Position numbers and translations under genes: made by a program. A stretch of DNA of 64,000 nucleotides, taken from Aridibacter famidurans. GTDB lineage: Bacteria; Acidobacteriota; Blastocatellia; Pyrinomonadales; Pyrinomonadaceae. The notes under the pieces are model-generated. The model saw nothing but the letters and a program-made list of their open reading frames with translations. It had not been told where the DNA came from and did not search any database. Where the stretch lies: positions 1 through 64,000 of the forward strand of contig JAGFIQ010000179.1 in NCBI GenBank assembly GCA_024103495.1, written 5' to 3'. This document shows, piece by piece, positions 29,801 through 36,910 of this stretch (its first letter is position 1; each line of letters starts with the position of its first letter).

Positions 29801-30970
29801 TGGATCGATGCAGGTTAGAGATATGGTCGTCGGTGTTGAAGCAGGCGTCAGCGAACGGATACAGCTCGGCCCGTTCCTGAACGCCCGTCCCACACCGCCA
29901 TTGTTCACAGATTGGACGAACGCCTGGCGTACATTCTCAGGATCGCTCCGGTCGGTAATGAAGGCGAGCGCCTCCGGAAGTACGACAAAGCTTGAAGCAG
30001 ACGGGACATATGCAGTCTTTGCGTCCGTCTTCTGGTAGCTGGCGAAGAAACGAAGCTTGTCCTTTATGATCGGGCCCCCGATCGTGAATCCGCCCTCGTA
30101 TCTCTGAGCCGCCTGCCGGTCGATGCCGTCGCGGTTAAAGAAGAAGTCGTTGGCGTTGAATCTTTCGTTCTGGAAATAAAAGTAGCCGGTGCCGTGGTAA
30201 CCGTCGTTCCCCCCTTCCTTGATCACCAACTGGAAACTGCCGCCGCCGCTTCGTCCCAGTGAAGCGTCGTAGTTGCTGGACAAGAGCTTGACCTCTTCGA
30301 CTGCTTCAGGAGCGGGGGCGGCGTTTCCGGTTAGACTGCCCGTGCCCGATAAATTGGTACCGTCGATGCCGTTGAATATGAAGCTGGAACTTCCCGGACG
30401 CGTGCCGTTGACGGCGGTTTCCGGGTTCCCCGTGCTGTTGTCGAGCGGGCTCGCGATATCCGCGCTGGTCGAGCTGTCGCGGGAAGTGAAAGCGAGCGAG
30501 TTCCTCGCCGGCTGGGGAGCTGCCTCGATGGCGCGTCCCGTAAATCTTGAAGAATTGGTCCCCGAAGTCGATTCGCTGATAAGGCTTACATCGTCCGTGC
30601 TCACTTCGACGACTTCGGTTCCAAGCCCGCCGACCTGAAGGTAAAGGTCGACGAGGTTCGTCTGTGCAGCCTGGACCACTGCCTGCGATACCGCCTTGTC
30701 GAAGCCGTCCACTTCCGCGGTCACTTCGTACGTTCCGAGCGGAAGGGTCGTGATCTTCCAGCGTCCCTGGTCATCCGACGAGGCCTTGCGGGTGGTGCCC
30801 GTAGCCGTGTTCTTGACGGTGATGGTCGCATTGGGAACGGCCGCGACCTGGGGGTCATAAACTGTGCCTTCAAGCGAACCGTTGTCGGTCGCCTGGGCGA
30901 AGACGCCGGCGGTCAGCAGTAGCATCGCCGCCAGCAGTTTGATTTGACTGATCTTTATACTTTTGAACAT
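26870..30970 (-). CDS. Oar-like TonB-dependent receptor with N-terminal carboxypeptidase-regulatory domain
   Basis: A 1366-residue outer-membrane protein. It has a signal peptide (1-25, ending GVFAQ), a CarboxypepD_reg domain (about 30-110, 'GSLEGTVYDPQVAAVPNATI', 'LPLGTYEVTAEVDGF'), a plug ('NGTRPGSSSFIFNGIDGTNL', 'EEVKLLSSNYDASLGRSGGG') and a long barrel ending in the aromatic residue of 'MQFGAKVRF'. This layout is that of the Oar/OmpA-related TonB receptors abundant in Acidobacteria. The ligand (oligosaccharide, peptide or metal chelate) cannot be told. It is upstream of the PpiC gene and the FG-GAP gene on the same strand, which may form one envelope transcript. Confidence 0.92.
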   Translation of the reverse strand: MFKSIKISQIKLLAAMLLLTAGVFAQATDNGSLEGTVYDPQVAAVPNATITVKNTATGTTRKASSDDQGRWKITTLPLGTYEVTAEVDGFDKAVSQAVVQAAQTNLVDLYLQVGGLGTEVVEVSTDDVSLISESTSGTNSSRFTGRAIEAAPQPARNSLAFTSRDSSTSADIASPLDNSTGNPETAVNGTRPGSSSFIFNGIDGTNLSGTGSLTGNAAPAPEAVEEVKLLSSNYDASLGRSGGGSFQLVIKEGGNDGYHGTGYFYFQNERFNANDFFFNRDGIDRQAAQRYEGGFTIGGPIIKDKLRFFASYQKTDAKTAYVPSASSFVVLPEALAFITDRSDPENVRQAFVQSVNNGGVGRAFRNGPSCIRSLTPASTPTTISLTCIDPSQVGFRLLSLINPATGDYIIPSLAAGRFERLYLDTRNVGVFIGGQRVTDFSSFGLPNGLPLLDGTFQGEISGGLPLVRFRNVFPAEFKQDQFSTRLDYNLLKGDDAGNNSNVLTGSFFFSDFPSLDPFSDSTLVSPFPLIKDDANRTIALKDVHIFSGNLINEARFGYFYLNNSRKLDERFLAPELTNEGQGIVNPAEAFVPGPQSQRLAHIVGAGNLTDFSVNAPNDIYNQRKQVTLTFANNVTYLMGDHTLRFGGEHKRNQFDTNLPEEQGIEFEGLINFTQLLTTQVPEADVALGISDKQFNFNDWGFYITDDWRVSDWLTLNVGVRWDLFGLPVEKNGRFTNFDFDRVADPNNILPGFILPSNSQPTGFNAIDASLDSIARADTKHTLNGLDYNNFAPRIGFAIKPFRNASTTIRGGYGIFFDRPSAGFINTVYSNFPFFTDREAANLFNPDTVQGSTAYQNVDPNRPFINNLPFSVGLASLLDTTPYLLRDNSLGINTSRGAEPLEFRAIDRDLKTPMVQQWNIGIQQEFLKDWTVEARYVGTKGQNLLLAIGFNQPYDLNDPNTPDYIYKRINDALTAVFPGALPALMPGQTERDRGTTTSNSSQRAFGACNPVYAGSAGHLPCVGVLGAGGVDLNLSSFDFEGPRAIISALVRTPYLGFDPTDAVILKSIGYSIYHSGQLTVTRRFSKGFTFNASYTLSKSIDIGSTDPGSTAASGRPDTANLGLVVQGNQRDLNSNRGLSDFDRPHRFVSSFTWDLPNFGSRSRFLNGWQLSGLGQWQSGTPFSIFATDSEFGDPVASGGAFLRQYLGIIALVTERNTPMGGVFREERYNVGVASGTIFNTAFGRPSIRSLDLLRQQGDDITQAYFNICMDPNDETCALVSPLGGFGNLGRNVLRGPSQKRFDISLSKSTKFFKEKMELELKWDIFNVFNLVNFANPNADLSDETDFGKITRTVGAPRVMQFGAKVRF

Positions 30971-31095
30971 TTTCCTATCCTCGGAACCGGATCCCCTTCA
31001 GAATCCGGACCTGTATCTTGTGAGCCCGCGCCGTCCGGGGCGAGGCGGGGTGATAATGCCCCCGCCTTTCGCCTCGCGGTCGGCCGTTCTCGTTG

Positions 31096-32043
31096 TTAGC
31101 GAATTCCTGCTCCGTTGTTCGGGATGTCGAAGCCTTCAAAGTCAGCGCAGATCGGCGTGACGAGGCATCCGGGCGTCGTGAACCGTCCGTAAGCGGGCGC
31201 GGTGAACGGGCCCGAGTTCGGATCGGCGTCGCCGAAGAGAACCTGGCTGTCCTCGAGAAGCAGAACAAGTGTTCCGTTGTCGAGGCTCGCGAGGCCCGTG
31301 TCCTCTCCGTCGGGAGAAGCGAGCAGCCTTTTCACGAAGCTCGCCCTTCCTGCATTCGGACCGGTCAGGAAGATCCTGTAGAGGCTTCCCAGATTTCCGG
31401 ATTTGGTAGCTCCGAAACGTGCTTCCGAACCATATGCGACTCCGTTCGGGAGGATCGCGAGGCCGTCAAGATAGGGATTCTCTTCTCCTCCGGCGGGACT
31501 CGAAGGCACGAGCGTTACGCCGGTCCCGACGAGCGTCGCTGCGCCCGTGGTCGGGCTGATCCTGTAGAGGCGCGAACGGATCCCCGTGGCGGGAAGCTCG
31601 TCGTCGCTCGCAATTGAATAAAGCCAACCGTCAGCTGCGTTGTAGGCCGCCGCGGCCTCGCCGCCGAAGTCGATGCAGGTCTCGCCGATCTGCGGTCCGA
31701 CACCGGTGGCGGTGAAGATCCTTACATCCGCTGCAAGTCCCGTGACCGGATCGGATCCCGTGTTGCAAAGCTCCGTATCGAACTCGGACACACCAAGAAG
31801 CACCGAGCCGGCCGAACCGAAGCCCTCATATTCGCGGCGGATGACGGGCGTTCCCGCGCCGTCGTCAAGCGTCTGGATCAGCGTCCCAACACCTGTTGCG
31901 AGGTCGATCGAGTAATACTGCTGAGCCAGCCCTGTAGCGTCGCGGTTGTTGTCCGTTACCGAATACGCGATCTGTCCGAACGCGAGCGCCGACAGCGAGA
32001 GGATCGCCGCCGCGGAAAGAAATACTCTGAAAGAAATTCTCAT
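31096..32043 (-). CDS. Secreted protein of unknown function (beta-propeller-like)
   Basis: A 315-residue exported protein. The signal peptide (1-23, LSALAFGQ) precedes a region rich in short beta repeats: 'YYSIDLATGVGTLIQTL', 'LYRISPTTGAATLVGTG', 'LYRIFLTGPNAGRASF'. The 'x-IDxxTGxxTLIxT' phrases resemble those in DUF4394/DUF6923-type propellers. A strong AGGAGGAACA precedes the ATG at 32043. It lies 125 nt upstream of the TonB receptor on the same strand. Together with the receptor, the PpiC and the FG-GAP protein it forms a run of four envelope genes. Function not known. Confidence 0.75.
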   Translation of the reverse strand: MRISFRVFLSAAAILSLSALAFGQIAYSVTDNNRDATGLAQQYYSIDLATGVGTLIQTLDDGAGTPVIRREYEGFGSAGSVLLGVSEFDTELCNTGSDPVTGLAADVRIFTATGVGPQIGETCIDFGGEAAAAYNAADGWLYSIASDDELPATGIRSRLYRISPTTGAATLVGTGVTLVPSSPAGGEENPYLDGLAILPNGVAYGSEARFGATKSGNLGSLYRIFLTGPNAGRASFVKRLLASPDGEDTGLASLDNGTLVLLLEDSQVLFGDADPNSGPFTAPAYGRFTTPGCLVTPICADFEGFDIPNNGAGIR

Positions 32044-32502
32044 TGTTCCTCCTAAAAAGATGAGCTCCTTGCTTGTCTTGATCTGATAAACACCTTTGGT
32101 CCCGGCGAATCGGAACCCGGTTCAAAAAGCCGCGAACCGGGCGCCGGAACTGACCAAACTGGACAGGATCCGCTGGCGCTCGGAGCGCAGGTTCGCTTGT
32201 AACGAGTTGTTGTCTGCAAGTCTCAGAGGTTAGGGGGTCGGTATGTCGACTCTGTTACCCGAGGATGAATTCGGTGTTAATAATCGGAGGGGGAGTGTTA
32301 CGAGGGAGTTAACTCAGCGGGATCGCGGAACGGAAGTGATGTTCGGGATCGTTCGTGAGCCGGACAAAGACGACCGTTCCGGGTGGAGGCGAATGGCCGA
32401 CCGTTCGGGATTCCGGACAAGAACTGCGTTAGCGATTTGAAAAACCTCTTGAAACGGAAAAAGATAGCGAACGGGATCGCAGTTCGAAAACAGCTCCCGA
32501 GA
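32044..32502. other. Divergent spacer without recognised repeats
   Basis: About 460 bp between the minus-strand secreted protein and the plus-strand HisIE. I see none of the hairpin or phrase families found in other spacers. Apart from a TGGCGCTCGGAGCG fragment near 32171, the sequence shows no clear structure. The stretch 32270-32310 (GGTGTTAATAATCGG) is AT-richer and could hold a promoter, but this is weak. Confidence 0.4.
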
Positions 32503-33105
32503 ATGCTTATGAAAGTAGATTTCGAAAAGTACAGCGATGGCCTTATGCCGGCGATCGTGCAGGACGCGGTGACGCTGAGGGTCCTTACCTTCGGGTTTAT
32601 GGACAAGAGGGCCCTGAAGAAGACGCGGAAGAAGGGCGTCGTTACATTCTTCAACGTCGCGGATGAAAACGCATCGTCTGCCGGGAACGGCACCGGGGCG
32701 GTCCTGAAAGTCAAAGAGATACTGACCGACTGCGACGGCGGCTCGATCCTGATCAAAGCCTATCCAAAGGGAAAGGTCTGCCATCTGGGCAAGTCGACCT
32801 GCTTTGCCGAGAAGAACAAGCCGGAGATGTTCCTCCACGAGCTGGAGAACGTGATCCACAAGAGAAAGGACAAGCCGAGCAAGTCCTCCAGGACTGCCCG
32901 GCTGTTCAACCGTGGCCATATGCAGATCGCCAAGAAATTCGGAGAAGAAGCCGTGGAACTTGTGATCGAGGGTGTGAATTCGGATGACGAGCTGTTCCTG
33001 GGAGAGGCTGCCGACGTGCTATATCACTACCTGGTCCTGCTCGCCGACCGGGATATCAGGCTGGACGAGGTGATCGAGGTGCTCAGGCAGCGGAGGAGGA
33101 AATAG
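32503..33105 (+). CDS. HisIE-like protein (phosphoribosyl-AMP cyclohydrolase / phosphoribosyl-ATP pyrophosphatase) with divergent HisI half
   Basis: A 200-residue two-domain protein for histidine-biosynthesis steps 2 and 3. HisI region: 'DGLMPAIVQDA', 'TFF...' then DCDGG and 'VCHLGKSTCF'. HisE region (about 105-195): 'FLHELENVIHKRKDKP', 'IAKKFGEEAVELVIEG' and 'GEAADVLYHYLVLLA', which matches the family well. The HisI half keeps the two zinc cysteines. It replaces the usual SRSRxxLWxKGETSGN segment by an unrelated one of the same length, and changes the third Asp of DxDxD to Gly. No other his gene is nearby. Starts at 32503 or 32509 give the family N-terminus; the longer frame from 32383 is not supported. 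Confidence 0.75.
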   Translation: MLMKVDFEKYSDGLMPAIVQDAVTLRVLTFGFMDKRALKKTRKKGVVTFFNVADENASSAGNGTGAVLKVKEILTDCDGGSILIKAYPKGKVCHLGKSTCFAEKNKPEMFLHELENVIHKRKDKPSKSSRTARLFNRGHMQIAKKFGEEAVELVIEGVNSDDELFLGEAADVLYHYLVLLADRDIRLDEVIEVLRQRRRK

Positions 33106-33301
33106 GAGGCGGGCGCATTGACCCTTGGATTTTGGCCGACTGTAAGCGCCTTCGCGGAATCGTGAGCTATCTGATCGAGTGCCCCCTCGCGCTTCATTGC
33201 CTAGATCTCCATCCATTCCTCCAAAACGAGCATCGGCAGTAACCTCCGGAGAAGGAGGTTATACGATGCCCCTCAATGGGTGGGTCATTTTTATCTGCCT
33301 G
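33106..33301. other. Spacer with a perfect hairpin
   Basis: 33240-33261 is a perfect palindrome, TAACCTCC-GGAGAA-GGAGGTTA (8-bp stem), with no T-run after it. The right arm mimics a ribosome site 3 nt before an ATG at 33265 that would give a 47-residue peptide (MPLNGWVIFICLLTGQFFML...). That peptide overlaps the RHS remnant antisense, so I do not call it. No other structure is seen. Confidence 0.5.
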
Positions 33302-33694
33302 CTAACGGGTCAGTTTTTCATGCTTGTTTACAGCAGCCGAGTCGTCCGCGAATTTCGGGGTGCTTTCCGTGTGGCACGGCGACTGGTCATAGGTCGTGCT
33401 TGTGCTTGAGAGCATTCTCCAGACTTTAGAGGAATAGCTGATCGAGATCGGTACATTGATACCCCTGCCCGGATACTTGCCGAGAGGAAGATCGATCTCC
33501 ATAGCAAGGGTTGAAGGATTTACACGACCATTTCCCTTGAGGATCTTGTCGGCGTTTGCCTCCGTGTCCTGGGAGAACACGGCTCCGGCTGCCAGCAGCG
33601 CTATGAGAAGTGCCGCCAGCGAGAGTGCGGTCTTCCTGCGATCGGAGAAAGACGGGAGATCAGAAAGGTCGCCGGTCTTTGGGATTGTCCTCTC
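33302..33694 (-). pseudogene. Remnant of an RHS/YD-repeat protein (N-terminal fragment)
   Basis: The frame encodes a signal-peptide-like RRKTALSLAALLIALLAAG, then 'VFSQDTEANADKILKGNGRV' and 'STLAMEIDLPLGKYPGRGIN' and 'VPISISYSSKVWRM'. I recognise this as the start of large secreted RHS/YD-repeat proteins of this bacterial group. It then stops after about 45 further residues at 33302, instead of running on for the usual 1000-plus residues. Upstream there is an in-frame TAA (about 33695) and no ATG before the signal peptide. Both ends are thus damaged, which points to a deletion remnant. An ATG-started frame covers only 33302-33580. Confidence 0.65.
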
Positions 33695-33778
33695 TTAGCT
33701 ACTTTTGAGAATTTCGTCACTGTGCTGCTCCTTCAAATACTGTCAACAAGCGGTCTGAGATCGTCGTTGGCTCGGCCT

Positions 33779-34911
33779 CTAACGCCTGTAGAATGCCGGC
33801 ACGGGTATGTCGCCCGATGCCCCCCACTGCTGGGTCCGGGTGGATAGATCGGAGCTCTTGCGGATGTACCACATCCCGGAAGAATCCCGCCAGACGGCGA
33901 TATCTACCTTGCCGTCCCGTCGTAGTCGTTCTGAACGGCGATGTCGGAAGCATTCTCCCAGGCGACGGTACTAGTCGTATGGGTAGAGCTGTTGCGGATT
34001 ATCCAGTTGTTAGAGTTCCGGATCGCATAGTCCGCTCTGCCGTCCCCGTCGTAGTCTCCGGGTACCGGATTCGTGCTGTTGTTGGCGAATGTGTGCCAGT
34101 TGAGGGTCCAATCCGAACTGTCGTAGGAATAAAAGGTCTTGTTCGAATCCCGCCAAACCGCAAGGTCCGCCTTTCCATCGCCATCGAAATCGTGCGGTGC
34201 GGGGAGATCGGTGGAGACGCCGAACTGGACAGTCGTCATGCCAGAATCCGTGCTGCGGAGGATGTACCAGGTCCCGCTAGAGGGTCTGTAAACGGCGATG
34301 TCGGTCTTTGAATCGCCGTCATAGTCCACCTGGGCGATCTTGTCACCCGAAGCTCCGAACGTGACGGCGTAGTAGTTGCTGTCCGAGCTCTTCATCACCC
34401 ACCACTCATTGCTGCCTGGCCGGAAAATGCAAAAGTCTGTCTTGCCGTCCCCGTCATAATCGCCGGGAGCGAAAATATCCCCGCTTCCTCCCCAGCTGTA
34501 GCTGACCTGCTGAGAACCTGGACCACCGAGCACATACCAGACACCCGAAGATGGGCGCCAGACGGCGAGATCGGCCTGGGGAGAGGCGATCGCGCCTGCG
34601 TCCTCGATCGCCACCATTCGGGAACCGGCGTAAACATGCTCTTTGGCGAGCTGAGGCATAGGGGTCGGGGAAGGATTGGCCAAAGGGTTCCAGTGGCTGC
34701 CCGTGGCGTGTTCGTTGAACTTGACACCAAACCATCCATACCTCTCGCCCGAAAACGGATCGGTCCTCGGAAGCCAGCCGTTCCGGGCGAATGTCCCGAA
34801 GACGAGAAGGAGCAGGAAGGCCGAACCGGCGATCCAGTAGATGATCTTCCGCCTTCCGGGCTTTCTTGCCGTTTCCTTCACTTCCGGCTTATCAACAAAA
34901 CGCTTTGCCAT
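33779..34911 (-). pseudogene. Membrane-anchored FG-GAP-repeat protein with a 1-bp frameshift
   Basis: The intact frame runs 34911-33904 (335 residues). It has a cytoplasmic basic N-terminus, one span (about 25-43), and five or more repeats of the 'PGDYDGDGKTDFCIFRPGS' type, as in the 23690 gene, predicting a membrane-tethered propeller. At 33915-33917 the + strand has CCC where the parallel sequence at about 34041-34060 has CCCC. The missing base turns '[18 protein letters not shown]' into 'DYDGTAR*'. Adding one base restores the repeat and ends in '[11 protein letters not shown]' at 33779, for about 377 residues. This is either a real inactivating mutation, phase variation in a homopolymer, or an assembly error. 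Confidence 0.75.
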
Positions 34912-34922
34912 ATCAGCCTCTT

Positions 34923-34970
34923 CTCAAAAGAAAAGACCGCCGGCCCGGTTACCCGGATCAGCGGCGGTCT
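34923..34970 (-). terminator. Hairpin with T-run in the leader of the frameshifted FG-GAP gene
   Basis: On the minus strand AGACCGCCG...CGGCGGTCT (9-bp stem, 34934-34970) encloses a second CCGGGTAACCCGG stem and is followed at once by TTTTCTTTT. It ends only about 12 nt before the ATG at 34911. An intrinsic terminator placed directly before a ribosome site could be an attenuator or riboswitch platform. It could also be left over from a lost upstream gene. I recognise no aptamer. Confidence 0.6.
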
Positions 34971-35583
34971 GCGAAAAATGAAGTATTGAGGACGGGAGAC
35001 CGAAAACAGGAGACGGGGGACCGGAAGGGTCCGTTCGGTAGCAGGCGCGCCGGCGAAGATCACGTCCGGAATTCGCTCCGAGCTCCGGGGGCCCATTGCC
35101 CGCGGTAGCCCGCGCTGACGCTTGGGCTTCGGACACAGCCGTGCGACATCGGACACGGCTGCGATGACGCTTGGGCTTCGGACACAACCGAGCGACATCG
35201 GACACGGCCGTGCGACGAATTTCTTTAGTGTATTGGGGGGGGCGTGCTCGAGCTCCAGGTTCCAGGTTCAAAGTTCCAAGGAAGGAGGCAGACGGTACCG
35301 ATCCGAATCACGCAACCGCTTCGCGATGCGTTGACTATTCATCGCGTTCCGTGGGTTCCGCTTCGCTCCACCCACGGCTAATTGCAGGCCGTCGCTTCGC
35401 AACTCATGAGCGGGTATGCGGATTCGCGTGCTACAGACCTGCCGCGCCTACGGCGCTGGGCTCGGTGATGAAAGTACCGAATCCAACTTTATCGTCAATT
35501 AGATCGAGGGATCTTCCGCAAACACGGCAAACTCGCTAAACTCAGCACTCAGCACTCATCACTCATCACTCAGTCCTCAGTCC
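34971..35583. repeat. Repeat-filled spacer downstream of pilC
   Basis: Contents: a GAGACCGAAAACAGGAGACGG phrase (34997); two tandem units of about 50 bp (35109-35217: GACGCTTGGGCTTCGGACAC, then GACATCGGACACGGC); CCAGGTTCCAGGTTCAAAG (35255-35275); CGCAACCGCTTCGCGATGCG (35309-35328); a variant composite hairpin (CCGTGGGTTCCGC...CACCCACGGCTAA at 35351-35382, then GTCGCTTCGCAAC); and one 'ACA-CCGC' hairpin unit (GCGCCTACGGCGC, 35441-35459). CAGCACTCAGCACTCATCACTC runs at 35547-35585. No gene is supported. Confidence 0.7.
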
Positions 35584-35620
35584 TAAAAAGAAGAGGCTGC
35601 CCGTTTCCGGACAGCCTCTT
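35584..35620 (-). terminator. Rho-independent terminator after pilC
   Basis: On the minus strand a GAGGCTGTCCGG / ...GGGCAGCCTC hairpin (35593-35618) is followed by TTCTTTTT. It lies about 25 nt after the pilC stop codon and closes the pilBTC transcription unit. The stem is nearly the same as that of the terminator at 23606-23640. Confidence 0.88.
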
Positions 35621-35643
35621 TGCCAGTGGGCCTGAGAAAGTGC

Positions 35644-36876
35644 CTACTTGGCACCTCCCGCGAGTTTACCGATGAGGGTGAACAGCGGCAGGTACATCGA
35701 AACAACGATCGAACCGATCGTCACACCCAGGAAAGCAATAAGGGCAGGCTCGATCATCGCCAAAAGGTCGGCGATGGCCGAATCGACCTCGTCCTCGTAG
35801 AAGTCGGCGATCTTGCCGAGCATCGCATCCATCGCGCCGGTCTGTTCGCCAACGCCGATCATCTGGCTCACCATTTCGGGGAAGACCTCGGTAGCCTTCA
35901 AAGGCCCGACGAAGTTCTCGCCGCGCTCGACACCGTCCCTGACCTTCATGATCGCTTCCTGGATCACGACGTTTCCGGCCGTACGGGCGGTGATCTCAAG
36001 CGATTGGAGGATCGGAACACCGGACGAGAGAAGCGTTGAAAGGATCCTTGAGAATCGCGCGACCGCGATCTTTCTCAGAATGCCTCCGAAGATCGGAAGC
36101 TTCAGCAGCACGGTGTCGACCACTTTTCGGCCCTTCGGCGTCTGGTAATAGAACTTGAGTCCTACACTGGCGCCGATCAGCGAAACGAGGATCGCGAGAC
36201 CGCCCCAGCCTGCAAGGAAGTTGCTTATCGCCATCACGATGCGGGTCGGCAGAGGAAGGATCTCGCCGGGTCCGAGAAGACCAAGGAAGATCGCCTCGAA
36301 CTGCGGGATCACCACGACCATGATAACCGCGACCGCCGCGACCGCGACGAGCACGACCGCTGCGGGGTAGATCGATGCCGACACAATGTTCCTCTTCAGC
36401 TTCACTACCTTTTCGATCAGGGTCGCGAGCCTTTGAAGAATGATGTCGAGCACACCGCCCGTTTCACCGGCTTCGACCATATGCGTGTACAGCTGGTCGA
36501 AGACCTTCGGGTGCTTCGAAAGCGCGGCGGCAAGCGTCGATCCTTCTTCCACATCCTGGCGGACCTGGTTCAGGACGTCCTTGAAGAACGCGTTCGGCTG
36601 CTGCTGGGCCAGAATGTCGATGCACTGAACGAGCGGCAGTCCCGCGTCGATCATCACTGAGAACTGCCTTGTGAACACTGCGAGTTCCTTATGCTTGACC
36701 TTCTTATTCCGGCCGAGCTTGGGGATGCGTATGTCGCGGCCCTTCTCGGACGCCGACGTCAGGATCACTTGCTCACGCTTCAAAAGCGCCCGCAGCTCGT
36801 CCTGACTCGCGGCTTCTCTTTCGCCGGAAACGACCTCGTTCAGACGGTTTCTACCTTTGTAAGTGTAAGTTGGCAT
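35644..36876 (-). CDS. pilC: Type IV pilus assembly platform protein PilC
   Basis: A 410-residue inner-membrane protein with two T2SSF domains (about 75-195 and 275-398), each with the 'FSVMIDAGLPLVQCIDIL' / 'FSRILSTLLSSGVPILQSLE' opening and a 'VEAGETGGVLD' / 'IGVGEQTGAMDAML' signature. Three spans lie at about 175-205, 225-250 and 378-402. It forms the platform between the PilB/PilT motors and the growing pilus. The N-terminal MPTYTYKGRNR is canonical. It is third in pilB-X-pilT-pilC, 34 nt after pilT, and is followed by a clear terminator. Confidence 0.95.
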   Translation of the reverse strand: MPTYTYKGRNRLNEVVSGEREAASQDELRALLKREQVILTSASEKGRDIRIPKLGRNKKVKHKELAVFTRQFSVMIDAGLPLVQCIDILAQQQPNAFFKDVLNQVRQDVEEGSTLAAALSKHPKVFDQLYTHMVEAGETGGVLDIILQRLATLIEKVVKLKRNIVSASIYPAAVVLVAVAAVAVIMVVVIPQFEAIFLGLLGPGEILPLPTRIVMAISNFLAGWGGLAILVSLIGASVGLKFYYQTPKGRKVVDTVLLKLPIFGGILRKIAVARFSRILSTLLSSGVPILQSLEITARTAGNVVIQEAIMKVRDGVERGENFVGPLKATEVFPEMVSQMIGVGEQTGAMDAMLGKIADFYEDEVDSAIADLLAMIEPALIAFLGVTIGSIVVSMYLPLFTLIGKLAGGAK

Positions 36877-36910
36877 TTTCTATCTGGCTCCTCTTGAAAC
36901 TGGATCTTGG

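Noticed and set aside
33179-33409. A 47-residue hydrophobic peptide (MPLNGWVIFICLLTGQFFML...) with an apparent AGGAGG site at 33254
   Set aside because: The ribosome-site-like sequence is one arm of a perfect palindrome, and the peptide overlaps the RHS remnant antisense.
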